A stretch of 60,797 nt of DNA from Chelonobacter sp006228105 (lineage in GTDB: Bacteria > Pseudomonadota > Gammaproteobacteria > Enterobacterales > Pasteurellaceae): assembly GCF_006228105.1 (NCBI RefSeq), contig NZ_VDHH01000012.1, one strand, 5' to 3'. Below the pieces are notes generated by a model that made no database searches, was not told where the DNA came from, and was given only the letters and a program-made list of their open reading frames with translations. Positions 23,271-30,511 of this stretch are shown one piece after another (position 1 is the stretch's first letter; each line of letters starts with the position of its first letter). The position numbers were made by a program, and so were the translations under genes.

Positions 23271-24476
23271 ATGTCAGAACAAAATTTAGAACAGCTTGCC
23301 ACCGAGCTGAAAAAAGCCACCGACGGCGTAAAAGCCATGGGCGAAGAGTTAGAAGGTCGTCTCGGTAAAGGTGAAAAAAGCCTTGATTCCTTGAAAGAAC
23401 AAGTCGATGAAGCCTTATTAGCCATGGGCGATGTCAAAAGCCGCTTAGATGAAGCCGAACAAAAATTGGCACGGCGTGGCGCAAGCGATACTCAATCCGG
23501 CAAATCATTAGGGCAACAACTGGTTGAATCGGAACAATTCAAAGCCTTTGCGCAAGATCCACGCTCAGGGCGCTCCGCTCGCTTGGATATAAAAGCGACG
23601 ATCACTAGTGCCACCGCCGATGCCGCAGGTTCAGCCGGTGCGTTAGTGCCAGAACAACGCTTACCGGGCATTATTGCGCCGCCGGATATGCGCTTAACCA
23701 TTCGCGACCTCTTGGCGAAAGGGACAACCAGTAGCAACTCAATCACCTACATCAAAGAAACCGGCTTTACCAACAGCGCCGGCTATCAGAAAAAAGAGGG
23801 CGACAAAAAGGCGCAATCGGATCTGAAATTCGGTGAAGAAACCGTCGGCGTGAAAACCATTGCCCATTTTATGAAAGCCTCACGCCAAATCTTAGACGAT
23901 GCCGATATGCTGCAAAGTTATATCAGCGGACGGCTATTCTTTGGCTTAAAACTGTTCGAAGAAAAACAATTGCTGAACGGCACAGGCAGCAATGGCGAGC
24001 TAAACGGAATTTTAACGCAAGCGACAACCTTTGCTGATCCGGCAAAATTGACCGAATACACCATTATCGATCAGCTTCGCCTTGCATTATTGCAAGCAAT
24101 CATTGCGGAATATCCACCAAACGGCTTTATTTTGAATCCGATTGATTGGGCGAAAATTGAATTGCAAAAAGATGGGCAAGGTCGCCATATCATCGGCAAT
24201 CCACAAAGTTTGGCGCAACCGACACTGTGGGGGCTTTCTGTTGTACAAACCCAAGCAATGACCGCAGGACAATTCCTCACCGGTGCATTCAACTTAGGCG
24301 CACAGATTTTTGATCGTCAAGCGTCCTCAATTGCGGTATCTACCGAAAACGAAGACGACTTCATCAAAAACTTAGTCACCATCTTGTGTGAAGAGCGTTT
24401 GGCCCTAGCCGTTTACCGTCCGGAAGCCTTTATCAAAGGCAGCTTGACAGCGAAAGCGGCTACCGTAGGCGGTTAA
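23271..24476 (+). CDS. Major capsid protein (HK97 fold)
   Basis: A 401-residue capsid protein. The first about 100 residues are a charged coiled coil (delta domain, serving as scaffold). The mature capsid follows, with typical segments such as GTTSSNSITYIKET, the NGTGSNGELNGIL loop and LVTILCEERLALAVYRPEAF. The delta domain should be removed by the protease encoded upstream. Confidence 0.95.
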   Translation: MSEQNLEQLATELKKATDGVKAMGEELEGRLGKGEKSLDSLKEQVDEALLAMGDVKSRLDEAEQKLARRGASDTQSGKSLGQQLVESEQFKAFAQDPRSGRSARLDIKATITSATADAAGSAGALVPEQRLPGIIAPPDMRLTIRDLLAKGTTSSNSITYIKETGFTNSAGYQKKEGDKKAQSDLKFGEETVGVKTIAHFMKASRQILDDADMLQSYISGRLFFGLKLFEEKQLLNGTGSNGELNGILTQATTFADPAKLTEYTIIDQLRLALLQAIIAEYPPNGFILNPIDWAKIELQKDGQGRHIIGNPQSLAQPTLWGLSVVQTQAMTAGQFLTGAFNLGAQIFDRQASSIAVSTENEDDFIKNLVTILCEERLALAVYRPEAFIKGSLTAKAATVGG

Positions 24477-24480
24477 TCCC

Positions 24481-24507
24481 GTTGCCCTCTTCGGAGGGCA
24501 GTTTTTT
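24481..24507 (+). terminator. Terminator after the capsid gene
   Basis: GCCCTC-TTCG-GAGGGC followed by AGTTTTTT. Probably partial, to raise capsid over connector expression. Confidence 0.75.
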
Positions 24508-24521
24508 GAGGTATAGGCAAG

Positions 24522-24842
24522 ATGTTAATCACTCTGGAACAAATTAAATTACATTGTCGCATTGATAACGATGAAGAAGACATCTTGTTAATCGGCTATG
24601 CCAATGCGGCACAGGATTATCTGGAAGCGCAACTCAACCGCAAGTTATACCAAACTGAAGTGCCTGAAAACGACTCGGACGGAATGGTGGTCAACCACGC
24701 CTTACGCCACGCCATGTTAATGCTGGTGGCACATTGGTACGAACACCGTGAAAGTGCGGTCATCGGTAATGGAACGGTCAGCAAAGAGATTGAGGACGGA
24801 GCTTGGCGACTACTTCAACCGTACCGAATCATGGGGGTGTAA
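24522..24842 (+). CDS. Head-tail connector (gp6-like)
   Basis: A 106-residue helical adaptor: ITLEQIKLHCRID, DDEEDILLIGYANAAQDYLE and LMLVAHWYEHRES fit the phage gp6/connector family. It forms the ring below the portal. Confidence 0.87.
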   Translation: MLITLEQIKLHCRIDNDEEDILLIGYANAAQDYLEAQLNRKLYQTEVPENDSDGMVVNHALRHAMLMLVAHWYEHRESAVIGNGTVSKEIEDGAWRLLQPYRIMGV

Positions 24843-24843
24843 T

Positions 24844-25179
24844 GTGCAAATCGGCAAACTTCGCCATCGAATCACTCTACAGCAGCAAATCACCCAGCTA
24901 AACAGCTACGGCGGCACCATTACGGATTGGCAAGATGTCGCAACAGCTTGGGCAGAAGTCAAACCACTATCAGGGCGCGAATACTTTGCAGCAGAACAAG
25001 TGCAGTCGGAAATTACCACCCAAATTTGGTTGCGTTATCGACCAGACATTCAGCCGACCATGCGGGTGAAATGGGGTGATCGCACTTTTGAGGTGATTTC
25101 CGTAATCAACCATAACGAGCGGAATACCGCACTGCAACTGATGTGCAAGGAGCGAATCAATGGGCAGCGTCACGGTTAA
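24844..25179 (+). CDS. Head-tail adaptor (head closure)
   Basis: A 111-residue protein of the phage head-tail joining family: IGKLRHRITLQQQ, then ITDWQDVATAWAEVKPLSGREYF. The start is inferred as GTG 24844, overlapping the neighbour's TAATG; an open frame extends upstream but lies over the connector gene. Confidence 0.85.
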   Translation: MQIGKLRHRITLQQQITQLNSYGGTITDWQDVATAWAEVKPLSGREYFAAEQVQSEITTQIWLRYRPDIQPTMRVKWGDRTFEVISVINHNERNTALQLMCKERINGQRHG

Positions 25180-25642
25180 AGTCAGCGGCCTTAAAGAATT
25201 GCAAAAAGCAATGGGGGAACTTGGTAGAAAAGCCAGTAATCGCATCGCCGTTAAAGCCATGCGAAAAGGCGGTGCTATTGTGCGCGACAAAGCGCGTGCC
25301 AATGCACCAGTCTTAACAGAAAATGTACCGCACAGAAAAGCAGGTACAGTAAAAAAAGCCATTTCTAGCCGCACCAAAATCGGCAGAAACGGCAAAACCA
25401 ACACCTATGTTTGGGTAAAAGGGCTTTCTACCAAGCAAATCCTCAAATTCAAGGGCAAAACCGGAAAAAGCGGTGCTTTCAATCCGAAAGATCCGTTTTA
25501 CTGGCGTTTTTTGGAATTCGGCACATCAAAAATGCCGGCGAAACCGTTTATGCGCCCAGCATTTGAGCAAAGCAAACAACAGGCGGCAAAAGCCATTATT
25601 GACACCTTACGCACCGAGATTCTCAAGGAAGGCAATAAATGA
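25160..25642 (+). CDS. HK97 gp10-like tail completion protein
   Basis: A 160-residue basic protein: VKVSGLKELQKAMGELGRKA and VRDKARANAP, with the C-terminal RFLEFGTSKMPAKPFMRPAF motif of the gp10 family. Joins tail to head. Confidence 0.9.
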   Translation: MGSVTVKVSGLKELQKAMGELGRKASNRIAVKAMRKGGAIVRDKARANAPVLTENVPHRKAGTVKKAISSRTKIGRNGKTNTYVWVKGLSTKQILKFKGKTGKSGAFNPKDPFYWRFLEFGTSKMPAKPFMRPAFEQSKQQAAKAIIDTLRTEILKEGNK

Positions 25643-25983
25643 TCCAAAACAAACTCTACTCCGCTCTGTCGCCTTTGGTGTCGGGGCGTTGTTTTTATGA
25701 GGTCGTGCCGGAAACCAATACCGAGTATCCGGCTATCGTGTATCAGTTTCCGCTGATTTCGCCCAATTCCGCACTGGAAGACGGTGATTTAGACGATTTT
25801 CAGGTACAAATTGATATTTATAGCCGCAATTCTGATGATATTTTCAACCTGAGAAAGCCAGTCTTTGAAGCGTTGGAAGAAAAATTTGAATTTGCGGAAC
25901 GCATTAACGATCACAGCGATTACGAGCCGGACACCAAATTGCACCGGCGATTGATTTTATACACCATAGCATATGAGGGCTAA
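25639..25983 (+). CDS. Tail completion protein (DUF3168)
   Basis: A 114-residue protein with the DUF3168 pattern: YPAIVYQFP, then FQVQIDIYSRNSDDIFNLRK. Tail terminator role by family. ATGA overlap with the gp10-like gene. Confidence 0.85.
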   Translation: MIQNKLYSALSPLVSGRCFYEVVPETNTEYPAIVYQFPLISPNSALEDGDLDDFQVQIDIYSRNSDDIFNLRKPVFEALEEKFEFAERINDHSDYEPDTKLHRRLILYTIAYEG

Positions 25984-25987
25984 ACTT

Positions 25988-26650
25988 ATGGCAACACAAA
26001 CTACTCCTTTTCAGGGGACAAAATTTTACTTGGGTATCGGCTTAGAAACAGAAAAAGCGATCACGGCTTGCTCTGTTACGCCCAGCGCAACCATCACCGT
26101 CGCCAATCACGGCTTGAAAAAGGGCGATTGTATCAAAATCACCGGTCTTGGTTCACTTGACGGTTATTATCCGGTAAAAACCGTTGACGGCGGTACCCCC
26201 GGCTTAATTACTCTCGCCGATGAAGTGGATTGGACGGAGCAAGACAAGCCTACTGATTTCACCGCTGCTAAAGTGACAAAAGTGAAGTGGTCCAGCAATT
26301 TCTGTGCGATCAAAAACATTGAAGTGGACGGCGACACCCTCACCGAAGAAGATGTGACCACGATGTGCAGTGACGGAACAGAAACCGAGCCTGGCGATAT
26401 CGAATTTGGTTCGGTAAAACTAACCTTCTTCTACGCCCCTGCAACCAAAATGCAATCAGATCTGCGTACCAAATTTTATGCGAAAGAGACTTTTCCCTAT
26501 TTAATGGTGCTACGCAAAGAACAAGGCTCCATCTACGGCACCGGCTTCATTCAAACGGGTGCTAACGCCTCCGGTGAAGTCAAAGGCAAATTCGAATCCG
26601 GTATCACGATTAAAAAATCAAAACGTGATTACTTGCTGCCGGTGGCGTAA
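25988..26650 (+). CDS. Major tail tube protein
   Basis: A 220-residue tail tube protein. ATG 25988 follows GAGGG. A small inserted segment with an Ig-like or ubiquitin-activating-type fold (SATITVANHGLKKGDCIKITG) appears at about residues 25-85. The C-terminal core has DIEFGSVKLTFFYAPATKMQ. A phage tube subunit by position between tail completion and chaperones. Confidence 0.85.
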   Translation: MATQTTPFQGTKFYLGIGLETEKAITACSVTPSATITVANHGLKKGDCIKITGLGSLDGYYPVKTVDGGTPGLITLADEVDWTEQDKPTDFTAAKVTKVKWSSNFCAIKNIEVDGDTLTEEDVTTMCSDGTETEPGDIEFGSVKLTFFYAPATKMQSDLRTKFYAKETFPYLMVLRKEQGSIYGTGFIQTGANASGEVKGKFESGITIKKSKRDYLLPVA

Positions 26651-26665
26651 GTCGAACCGCACTTT

Positions 26666-26694
26666 ATGCCCTGCTTCGGTGGGGCTTATTTTTG
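26666..26694 (+). terminator. Terminator after the tail tube gene
   Basis: GCCCTGC-TTCG-GTGGGGC (with G-U pairs) then TTATTTTT. Probably attenuates expression after the abundant tube protein. Confidence 0.6.
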
Positions 26695-26711
26695 ACTAAA
26701 AGGACATAGTT

Positions 26712-27134
26712 ATGACACAACAAAATGGCAACCGCCAAGATCTATTTACAATCAAACCTAAATTAACCCCTGTTGAAATTCATGGCAAAACGTTTTTTAT
26801 CCGTGAACTCAATGTCGGAGAAACCAATAAAGCGCTGTACGGACAGCGTGCTGCATTGCTTAAACTTGCCCAAGAACAAGGCATCGAGCTGAACATGGAA
26901 GACGAGCTGGTGCTGACAATGCAGCTGCGTAATGTGTACGATCCTTACACCCTCGCACGCAATATCGCCACGCGTTTATGTGACGAAAACGGCAAAAACC
27001 TGTTCAATGCCGATAGTCAAGACGACTTAGACCAAATCCTGACCCTGGACGGCTCGGTTCTTGACGCGATCAATAAAGTTTTAGCAACGGAAGAACCGGA
27101 AAAAAACTCACCGAACGCCGACGATTCCAACTAA
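26712..27134 (+). CDS. Tail assembly chaperone G
   Basis: A 140-residue protein in the lambda G position: VEIHGKTFFIRELNVGETNK, DELVLTMQLRNVYDPYT. It ends just past a slippery heptamer, so part of the ribosomes should continue in the -1 frame to make the GT fusion that coats the tape measure. Confidence 0.87.
   Translation: MTQQNGNRQDLFTIKPKLTPVEIHGKTFFIRELNVGETNKALYGQRAALLKLAQEQGIELNMEDELVLTMQLRNVYDPYTLARNIATRLCDENGKNLFNADSQDDLDQILTLDGSVLDAINKVLATEEPEKNSPNADDSN
27101..27107 (+). promoter_or_regulatory. Programmed -1 ribosomal frameshift site
   Basis: A_AAA_AAC in the frame of gene G (codons AAA AAC at 27102-27107). This is a canonical X_XXY_YYZ slippery heptamer. The -1 frame is open from here to 27409. 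Confidence 0.85.
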
Positions 27135-27409
27135 CCCTGTCGTTGGCGTTAGGCAAAACGCTACAAGAAATCGAAACCATGCCCGAACCGCACTTGCGTG
27201 AGTATCAGCAATTTTACCAAGAACAACCGTTCGGGCTGTGGCGTGAGGATTTCAGAACAGCACAAATCGCCTACTTACTCGCAGCCGTCAATTCAGATCC
27301 GAAAAAATCATCACCGAAACTCACCGACTTCATGCCGTTCTTTGCGGACAAAAGTGCGGTAGCGGACAATGAGGACGATGGCAGCGAAGAGTTTTTGGCG
27401 AATAGATAA
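27107..27409 (+). CDS. Tail assembly chaperone T portion (made as G-T fusion)
   Basis: The -1 frame read after slippage adds 100 residues (beginning LTERRRFQLTLSLALGK) for a fusion of about 232 residues. It contains FGLWREDFRTAQIAYLLAAVN, typical of lambda T-like segments. No ribosome site precedes an independent start near 27143. Confidence 0.82.
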   Translation, partial: LTERRRFQLTLSLALGKTLQEIETMPEPHLREYQQFYQEQPFGLWREDFRTAQIAYLLAAVNSDPKKSSPKLTDFMPFFADKSAVADNEDDGSEEFLANR

Positions 27410-27662
27410 TTTCTTTAAAGTAGTTTAAAAGCATTTGAATACCTCGCTATGTGAAAATTGCTCTCACATTGACGGGGTGCTGAACATGTTCATCTCTTTT
27501 GAGACGCTTTGCACTGGCATAATCGCAGTGCAATCGGCAGAAAAACAAAGCCCCGATTGTTACCAGCAATCAGGGCTTTTTTATTCCCACTTATCCTAAC
27601 TAAGAAGGAAATAACTTTGAATGAATGATAAACGATTTACCTTTAAATTTCTAGGAGTTCTT
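27410..27662 (+). other. Intergenic region with inverted repeats, possible small RNA
   Basis: Holds a perfect 8-bp inverted repeat, TTGCACTG / CAGTGCAA (27509-27533), the palindrome GAACATGTTC (27482-27491) and the terminator below. No clear promoter. It marks the junction of tail genes and the accessory block. Confidence 0.4.
27548..27583 (+). terminator. Terminator after the tail chaperone
   Basis: AAGCCCCGATTG / CAATCAGGGCTT hairpin followed by T's. Confidence 0.8.
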
Positions 27663-27788
27663 ATGGAAGCCATAAATATCACCCCGAAAGAAATTCGTAA
27701 AACCATGTGGACGGCTGCAATTATTCTGTTCACCTTTGCGTTATTGTGGAATCTGCCCGAATTAATTACCGCGGTACGTTGGTGGTAG
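27663..27788 (+). CDS. Small membrane protein (41 aa)
   Basis: ATG 27663 has AGGAG 5 nt upstream. The product begins MEAINITPKEIRKTMWTAA and has one hydrophobic segment (about residues 14-30). An in-frame start at 27621 would add 14 residues. Function unknown; first gene of the accessory block. Confidence 0.55.
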   Translation: MEAINITPKEIRKTMWTAAIILFTFALLWNLPELITAVRWW

Positions 27789-27849
27789 ACAAATCAGTAA
27801 AATCAAATTAAGTTTGATCTACAGATATAAACTAAGACAGGAGCAAGTT

Positions 27850-28380
27850 ATGACTTTACCTGAAGATTATTTTTTAGATACCGATGATGAAATGCTGTCA
27901 TACTTAGAAAAACAAGCAGAACAGCACATTCTGGAGTTGCGGGAATCCAATGCACGCAACAAAGAAAACGCAACTAAATTATTTAATCTCCTATTGGCTG
28001 GTGCCGGTGGCGCATTTTTACTCCTTGTCAGCGGTAATGTAACGACCTTTTTTATTTTTATATTAATCGCGACGATTATCGGCTGGGGTGGAACGGCAAT
28101 TTACTTGTCAATTTCATGCTTGATTACCAAAAATCAACCGCACTTATATAATCCACCGGATTTACTTTACACCGGCTATTATAAAAATCTTACCGATAAC
28201 CGTAGTGCTATGCTTAGCGTGTTACGGCGTTATCGTTTAAATAATTATGTTGAAATAGCCAAAAGACTTCGCACGCTTAATACCGCACTTGCGAAGTCTT
28301 TAGATAAGGCAAGGGTTGCCGCCGTTACGGTACCAATTACCCTTGTTCTTTTTCTTGTATTTTCTATTATTTGGGCTTAG
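27850..28380 (+). CDS. Membrane protein of the accessory block (176 aa)
   Basis: GGAG precedes ATG 27850. Acidic N-terminus (DTDDEMLSYLEKQ) with coiled-coil tendency, then membrane segments at about residues 40-60, 62-85 and 155-175. The central soluble part contains YNPPDLLYTGYYKNL. No family recognised. Position between tail genes suggests a lysogenic-conversion or exclusion gene, by inference. Confidence 0.65.
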   Translation: MTLPEDYFLDTDDEMLSYLEKQAEQHILELRESNARNKENATKLFNLLLAGAGGAFLLLVSGNVTTFFIFILIATIIGWGGTAIYLSISCLITKNQPHLYNPPDLLYTGYYKNLTDNRSAMLSVLRRYRLNNYVEIAKRLRTLNTALAKSLDKARVAAVTVPITLVLFLVFSIIWA

Positions 28381-28459
28381 GTATTCTATCTTTAAAGTCT
28401 GGAATCGGTGGCACGGGGCTATCCTTTTTCCTGTCTTCTTTTTGTGGTGTGCTAAACAT
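28367..28459 (-). CDS. Small proline-rich protein on the opposite strand (30 aa)
   Basis: A GGAGG site stands just before ATG 28459. The product starts MFSTPQKEDRKKDSPVPPIP and ends in a Lys/Pro-rich tail. It overlaps the 3' end of the membrane-protein gene by 14 nt. Only the ribosome site and compactness support it; no promoter is clear. Confidence 0.4.
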   Translation of the reverse strand: MFSTPQKEDRKKDSPVPPIPDFKDRIPKPK

Positions 28460-28617
28460 AACGCCTCCGGTAGTCTGATTGAATAAGCACCATTCATTCT
28501 ACCGATCTTATTTCACGCTTGACCACCTTGCAGGGCTATAAGTTTGATCCGGCTCACTTTAATTCTTGGAAAATTGTGATAGAGTTGCTCCAATTTTAAA
28601 TGAGAACAGGAGCAAGT

Positions 28618-29379
28618 ATGAAAATGTTAAAACTCTCTTTGGTTTCAGTTAGTCTGGGTTTATTAGTCGCTTGTGGTGGCGGTGGAGGTGGTGGTTCATC
28701 GTCTAGTGATACAAAACCGATAACGCCTCAAGCAACCAAATCCATCGATTTAGTCCGTGAAGACCTAAAAGATAAAGTCCGTGAATTAAAAACCATTAAG
28801 CTAAATGACGGAACCGTATTAGACGTTGCCGCACATCCAATGGGTATTATTGAACAAAATAATGTGATGGGCGGTAAACTTCGAGGCTTAAACGGTGCTT
28901 ATTTCCTGAGTGGTGTTTGGTTGCCTAATGGATTAAAAACAGATAGAGACCACGGTTTCATTACCGATACTAATGGCTACCAAGTCGATGCGCGCTTTGC
29001 AGCGCTAGTGACTAAACCTAATGAAATACCGACAAGTGGCGTTGCAACTTACCAAGGTGAATCACTGGGGGCGGTTACGCGCGGAAAAATGACGATGAAT
29101 GTTGACTTCGCCAACAAGACGCTTGAAGGTAGAATTTATGATCGTCAATTCGATTCCGGCAAAAAACTAACTGATATTCAACTCGCTAAAGGGAATATCG
29201 TTCAAGGCAATGATGGTATGGGATTCCGGGGGAATGCCACTTACGCAGGTCATCAAGGTGAATATGCGGGTAGTTTTGCGGGACCAAATGCCGAAGAATT
29301 ATCTGGTATTGTCGGCAGCCAAGCGCTAGATGTTGAAGTATATGAAACCTTTGGTGGTGCCAGGGGCGAAATTAAATAA
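28618..29379 (+). CDS. Surface lipoprotein with TbpB/fHbp-like barrel
   Basis: A 253-residue lipoprotein. The signal peptide ends at LLVACGGGG with the lipidated Cys at about residue 19, followed by a Gly/Ser tether. The C-terminal half has a TbpB-like barrel signature: GVATYQGES, VDFANKTLEGRIYDR, YAGSFAGPNAEELSGIVG. Such proteins (TbpB, factor H binding proteins, haemophilin-like) are exported to the cell surface by Slam in Pasteurellaceae and Neisseria. AGGAG precedes ATG 28618. Being inside the prophage, it is a candidate lysogenic-conversion factor. Ligand unknown. Confidence 0.8.
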   Translation: MKMLKLSLVSVSLGLLVACGGGGGGGSSSSDTKPITPQATKSIDLVREDLKDKVRELKTIKLNDGTVLDVAAHPMGIIEQNNVMGGKLRGLNGAYFLSGVWLPNGLKTDRDHGFITDTNGYQVDARFAALVTKPNEIPTSGVATYQGESLGAVTRGKMTMNVDFANKTLEGRIYDRQFDSGKKLTDIQLAKGNIVQGNDGMGFRGNATYAGHQGEYAGSFAGPNAEELSGIVGSQALDVEVYETFGGARGEIK

Positions 29380-29399
29380 ACATTAAGCATACAAACAAA

Positions 29400-29425
29400 C
29401 CCCGTTGACACCCAACGGGGTTTTG
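29400..29425 (+). terminator. Terminator of the lipoprotein gene
   Basis: CCCCGTTG / CAACGGGG then TTTTG. The -35 of leader copy f (TTGACA) lies in its stem and loop. Confidence 0.75.
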
Positions 29426-29434
29426 CTTTATAGT
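29405..29434 (+). promoter_or_regulatory. Promoter of leader copy f
   Basis: TTGACA, an 18-nt spacer and TATAGT, overlapping the lipoprotein terminator. Confidence 0.7.
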
Positions 29435-29440
29435 GTTTCC

Positions 29441-29655
29441 CAAGGTCTCAAAACCTTATAACTAGGCGGTTATCCGCACCCGAAAGCATTGCGGCTTTTT
29501 TATGCCTGTAATCTGTGATTTATATTCTTTTCTCTCTCAACCAGAAGAATTTAGATCAGGCTAAAACACAATCAATGTCGAGAGGGCGAGGAATACAAGA
29601 CCGAAAGGGAATAACTCCAGCCAACCTAGTTAGGCTTTTGAGCCTCTCGACACCC
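29441..29655 (+). ncRNA. C4-like leader RNA, copy f
   Basis: Arm blocks CTCAAAA (29447-29453) and AACTAGG (29460-29466) complement TTTTGAG (29636-29642) and CCTAGTT (29625-29631). A CCGCA / TGCGG hairpin plus T6 ends near 29501. The long stem is GTCGAGAGG / CCTCTCGAC. The gene that follows is a MazF-like protein, not an antirepressor. Confidence 0.75.
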
Positions 29656-29684
29656 TAATCTCAAACCATACAAAACGGATTTAT

Positions 29685-30125
29685 ATGTCAATTCAACAGC
29701 ATCGCCCAAAAGTCGGAGAAATTTTAGAATGCCATTATGGTGCATTCTCTGAAAATGACGATGTGAATGGACATATTCCACCTGAAATTATTAAAAAGAG
29801 AATGGTTGTTGTGCTAAATGGGAAATTGAACGGATTGGCTCTTGTCGTGCCGATTTCTTCAACTAAGAGCCTTGACGGCATTCAGAATGGGTTACATATT
29901 GAAGTTGCACCAGATCTGATACGCACGACTGGGTTTTATGATAAGCGAGTTAGATGGGCGAAAGCGGAATTAATTCAAGCCGTTAGTCGAAAACGGTTAT
30001 TTCATATTTATGATAAAGGCAGCCGCATTACGCAATATTTACCGAGAGATGTTGTTGAAAAAATTCAAAGAGCGGTCATCAAAGCCGTTAATGCAAGTAC
30101 GTTACTTGACAAGGCGGAGAAATAG
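29685..30125 (+). CDS. PemK/MazF-like toxin family protein
   Basis: A 146-residue protein with the PemK/MazF layout: VGEILECHYGAF (first strands), EIIKKRMVVVLNG, LALVVPISSTKS, then a helical C-terminus (LPRDVVEKIQRAVIKAVNAS). Family members are mRNA-cleaving toxins, normally paired with an upstream protein antitoxin. No such gene is present here. Instead leader copy f lies upstream and a possible small RNA unit lies downstream. The ribosome site before ATG 29685 is weak, which fits tight translational control. Confidence 0.72.
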   Translation: MSIQQHRPKVGEILECHYGAFSENDDVNGHIPPEIIKKRMVVVLNGKLNGLALVVPISSTKSLDGIQNGLHIEVAPDLIRTTGFYDKRVRWAKAELIQAVSRKRLFHIYDKGSRITQYLPRDVVEKIQRAVIKAVNASTLLDKAEK

Positions 30126-30133
30126 GCTATACT
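30106..30133 (+). promoter_or_regulatory. Promoter inside the 3' end of the MazF-like gene
   Basis: TTGACA, a 16-nt spacer and TATACT. Transcription would start near 30140 and run to the terminator at 30229. Confidence 0.65.
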
Positions 30134-30139
30134 GAAACT

Positions 30140-30229
30140 GTAACGCCATTGAGCGATCATCATCGAAAGATGAGCTTTTAACGCCTTAGAGCGATAATCC
30201 CCTGAATAGCAATATTCGGGGGATTTTTA
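30140..30229 (+). ncRNA. Candidate small RNA (about 90 nt) after the MazF-like gene
   Basis: Two 16-nt direct repeats (30142-30157 and 30180-30195, 14 of 16 identical, AACGCC..GAGCGAT) flank a TCATC-GAAA-GATGA hairpin. A promoter precedes and a terminator follows. It could be an RNA antitoxin or a trans-acting regulator; type III antitoxin RNAs also have short repeats but usually lie upstream of the toxin. Confidence 0.5.
30196..30229 (+). terminator. Terminator of the small RNA / MazF-like unit
   Basis: CCCCTGAAT / ATTCGGGG hairpin then ATTTTTAT. The -35 of copy g begins at the next base. Confidence 0.75.
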
Positions 30230-30258
30230 TTTACAGCGATAAAAAATTGTATTAGTAT
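30230..30258 (+). promoter_or_regulatory. Promoter of leader copy g
   Basis: TTTACA, a 17-nt spacer and TAGTAT, abutting the terminator upstream. Confidence 0.7.
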
Positions 30259-30264
30259 CTTATC

Positions 30265-30466
30265 CAAGGTGTCGAAACCTTAACGGCGGTCTTACCGCGC
30301 CCGATAGTATTGCGGCTTTTTTATGCCTGAAATTTATGATCTTTCTCTCCTAACCAAAGAATTTAGATCAGGCTAAAACACAATCAATGTCGAGAGGGCG
30401 AGGAATACAAGACCGAAAGGGAATAACTCCAGCCTACCGTTAGGCTTTCGAACCTCTCGACACCCT
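30265..30466 (+). ncRNA. C4-like leader RNA, copy g
   Basis: Arm blocks TCGAAA (30272-30277) and TAACGG (30281-30286) complement TTTCGA (30446-30451) and CCGTTA (30437-30442). Taken together the arm and target match at 13 of 15 positions. The remaining parts follow the family: GCGG/CCGC hairpin, TGCGGC plus T6, long stem GTCGAGAGG / CCTCTCGAC. Confidence 0.75.
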
Positions 30467-30511
30467 ATTTGATAGGGAAATTTAATTTCGAAAATTAACG
30501 GAGGCATTATT

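Noticed and set aside
29685..30229. Classical type III toxin-antitoxin (ToxIN-like) call
   Set aside because: Repeats lie downstream, only two are present, and the protein looks closer to PemK/MazF. Kept as a hypothesis, not an annotation.
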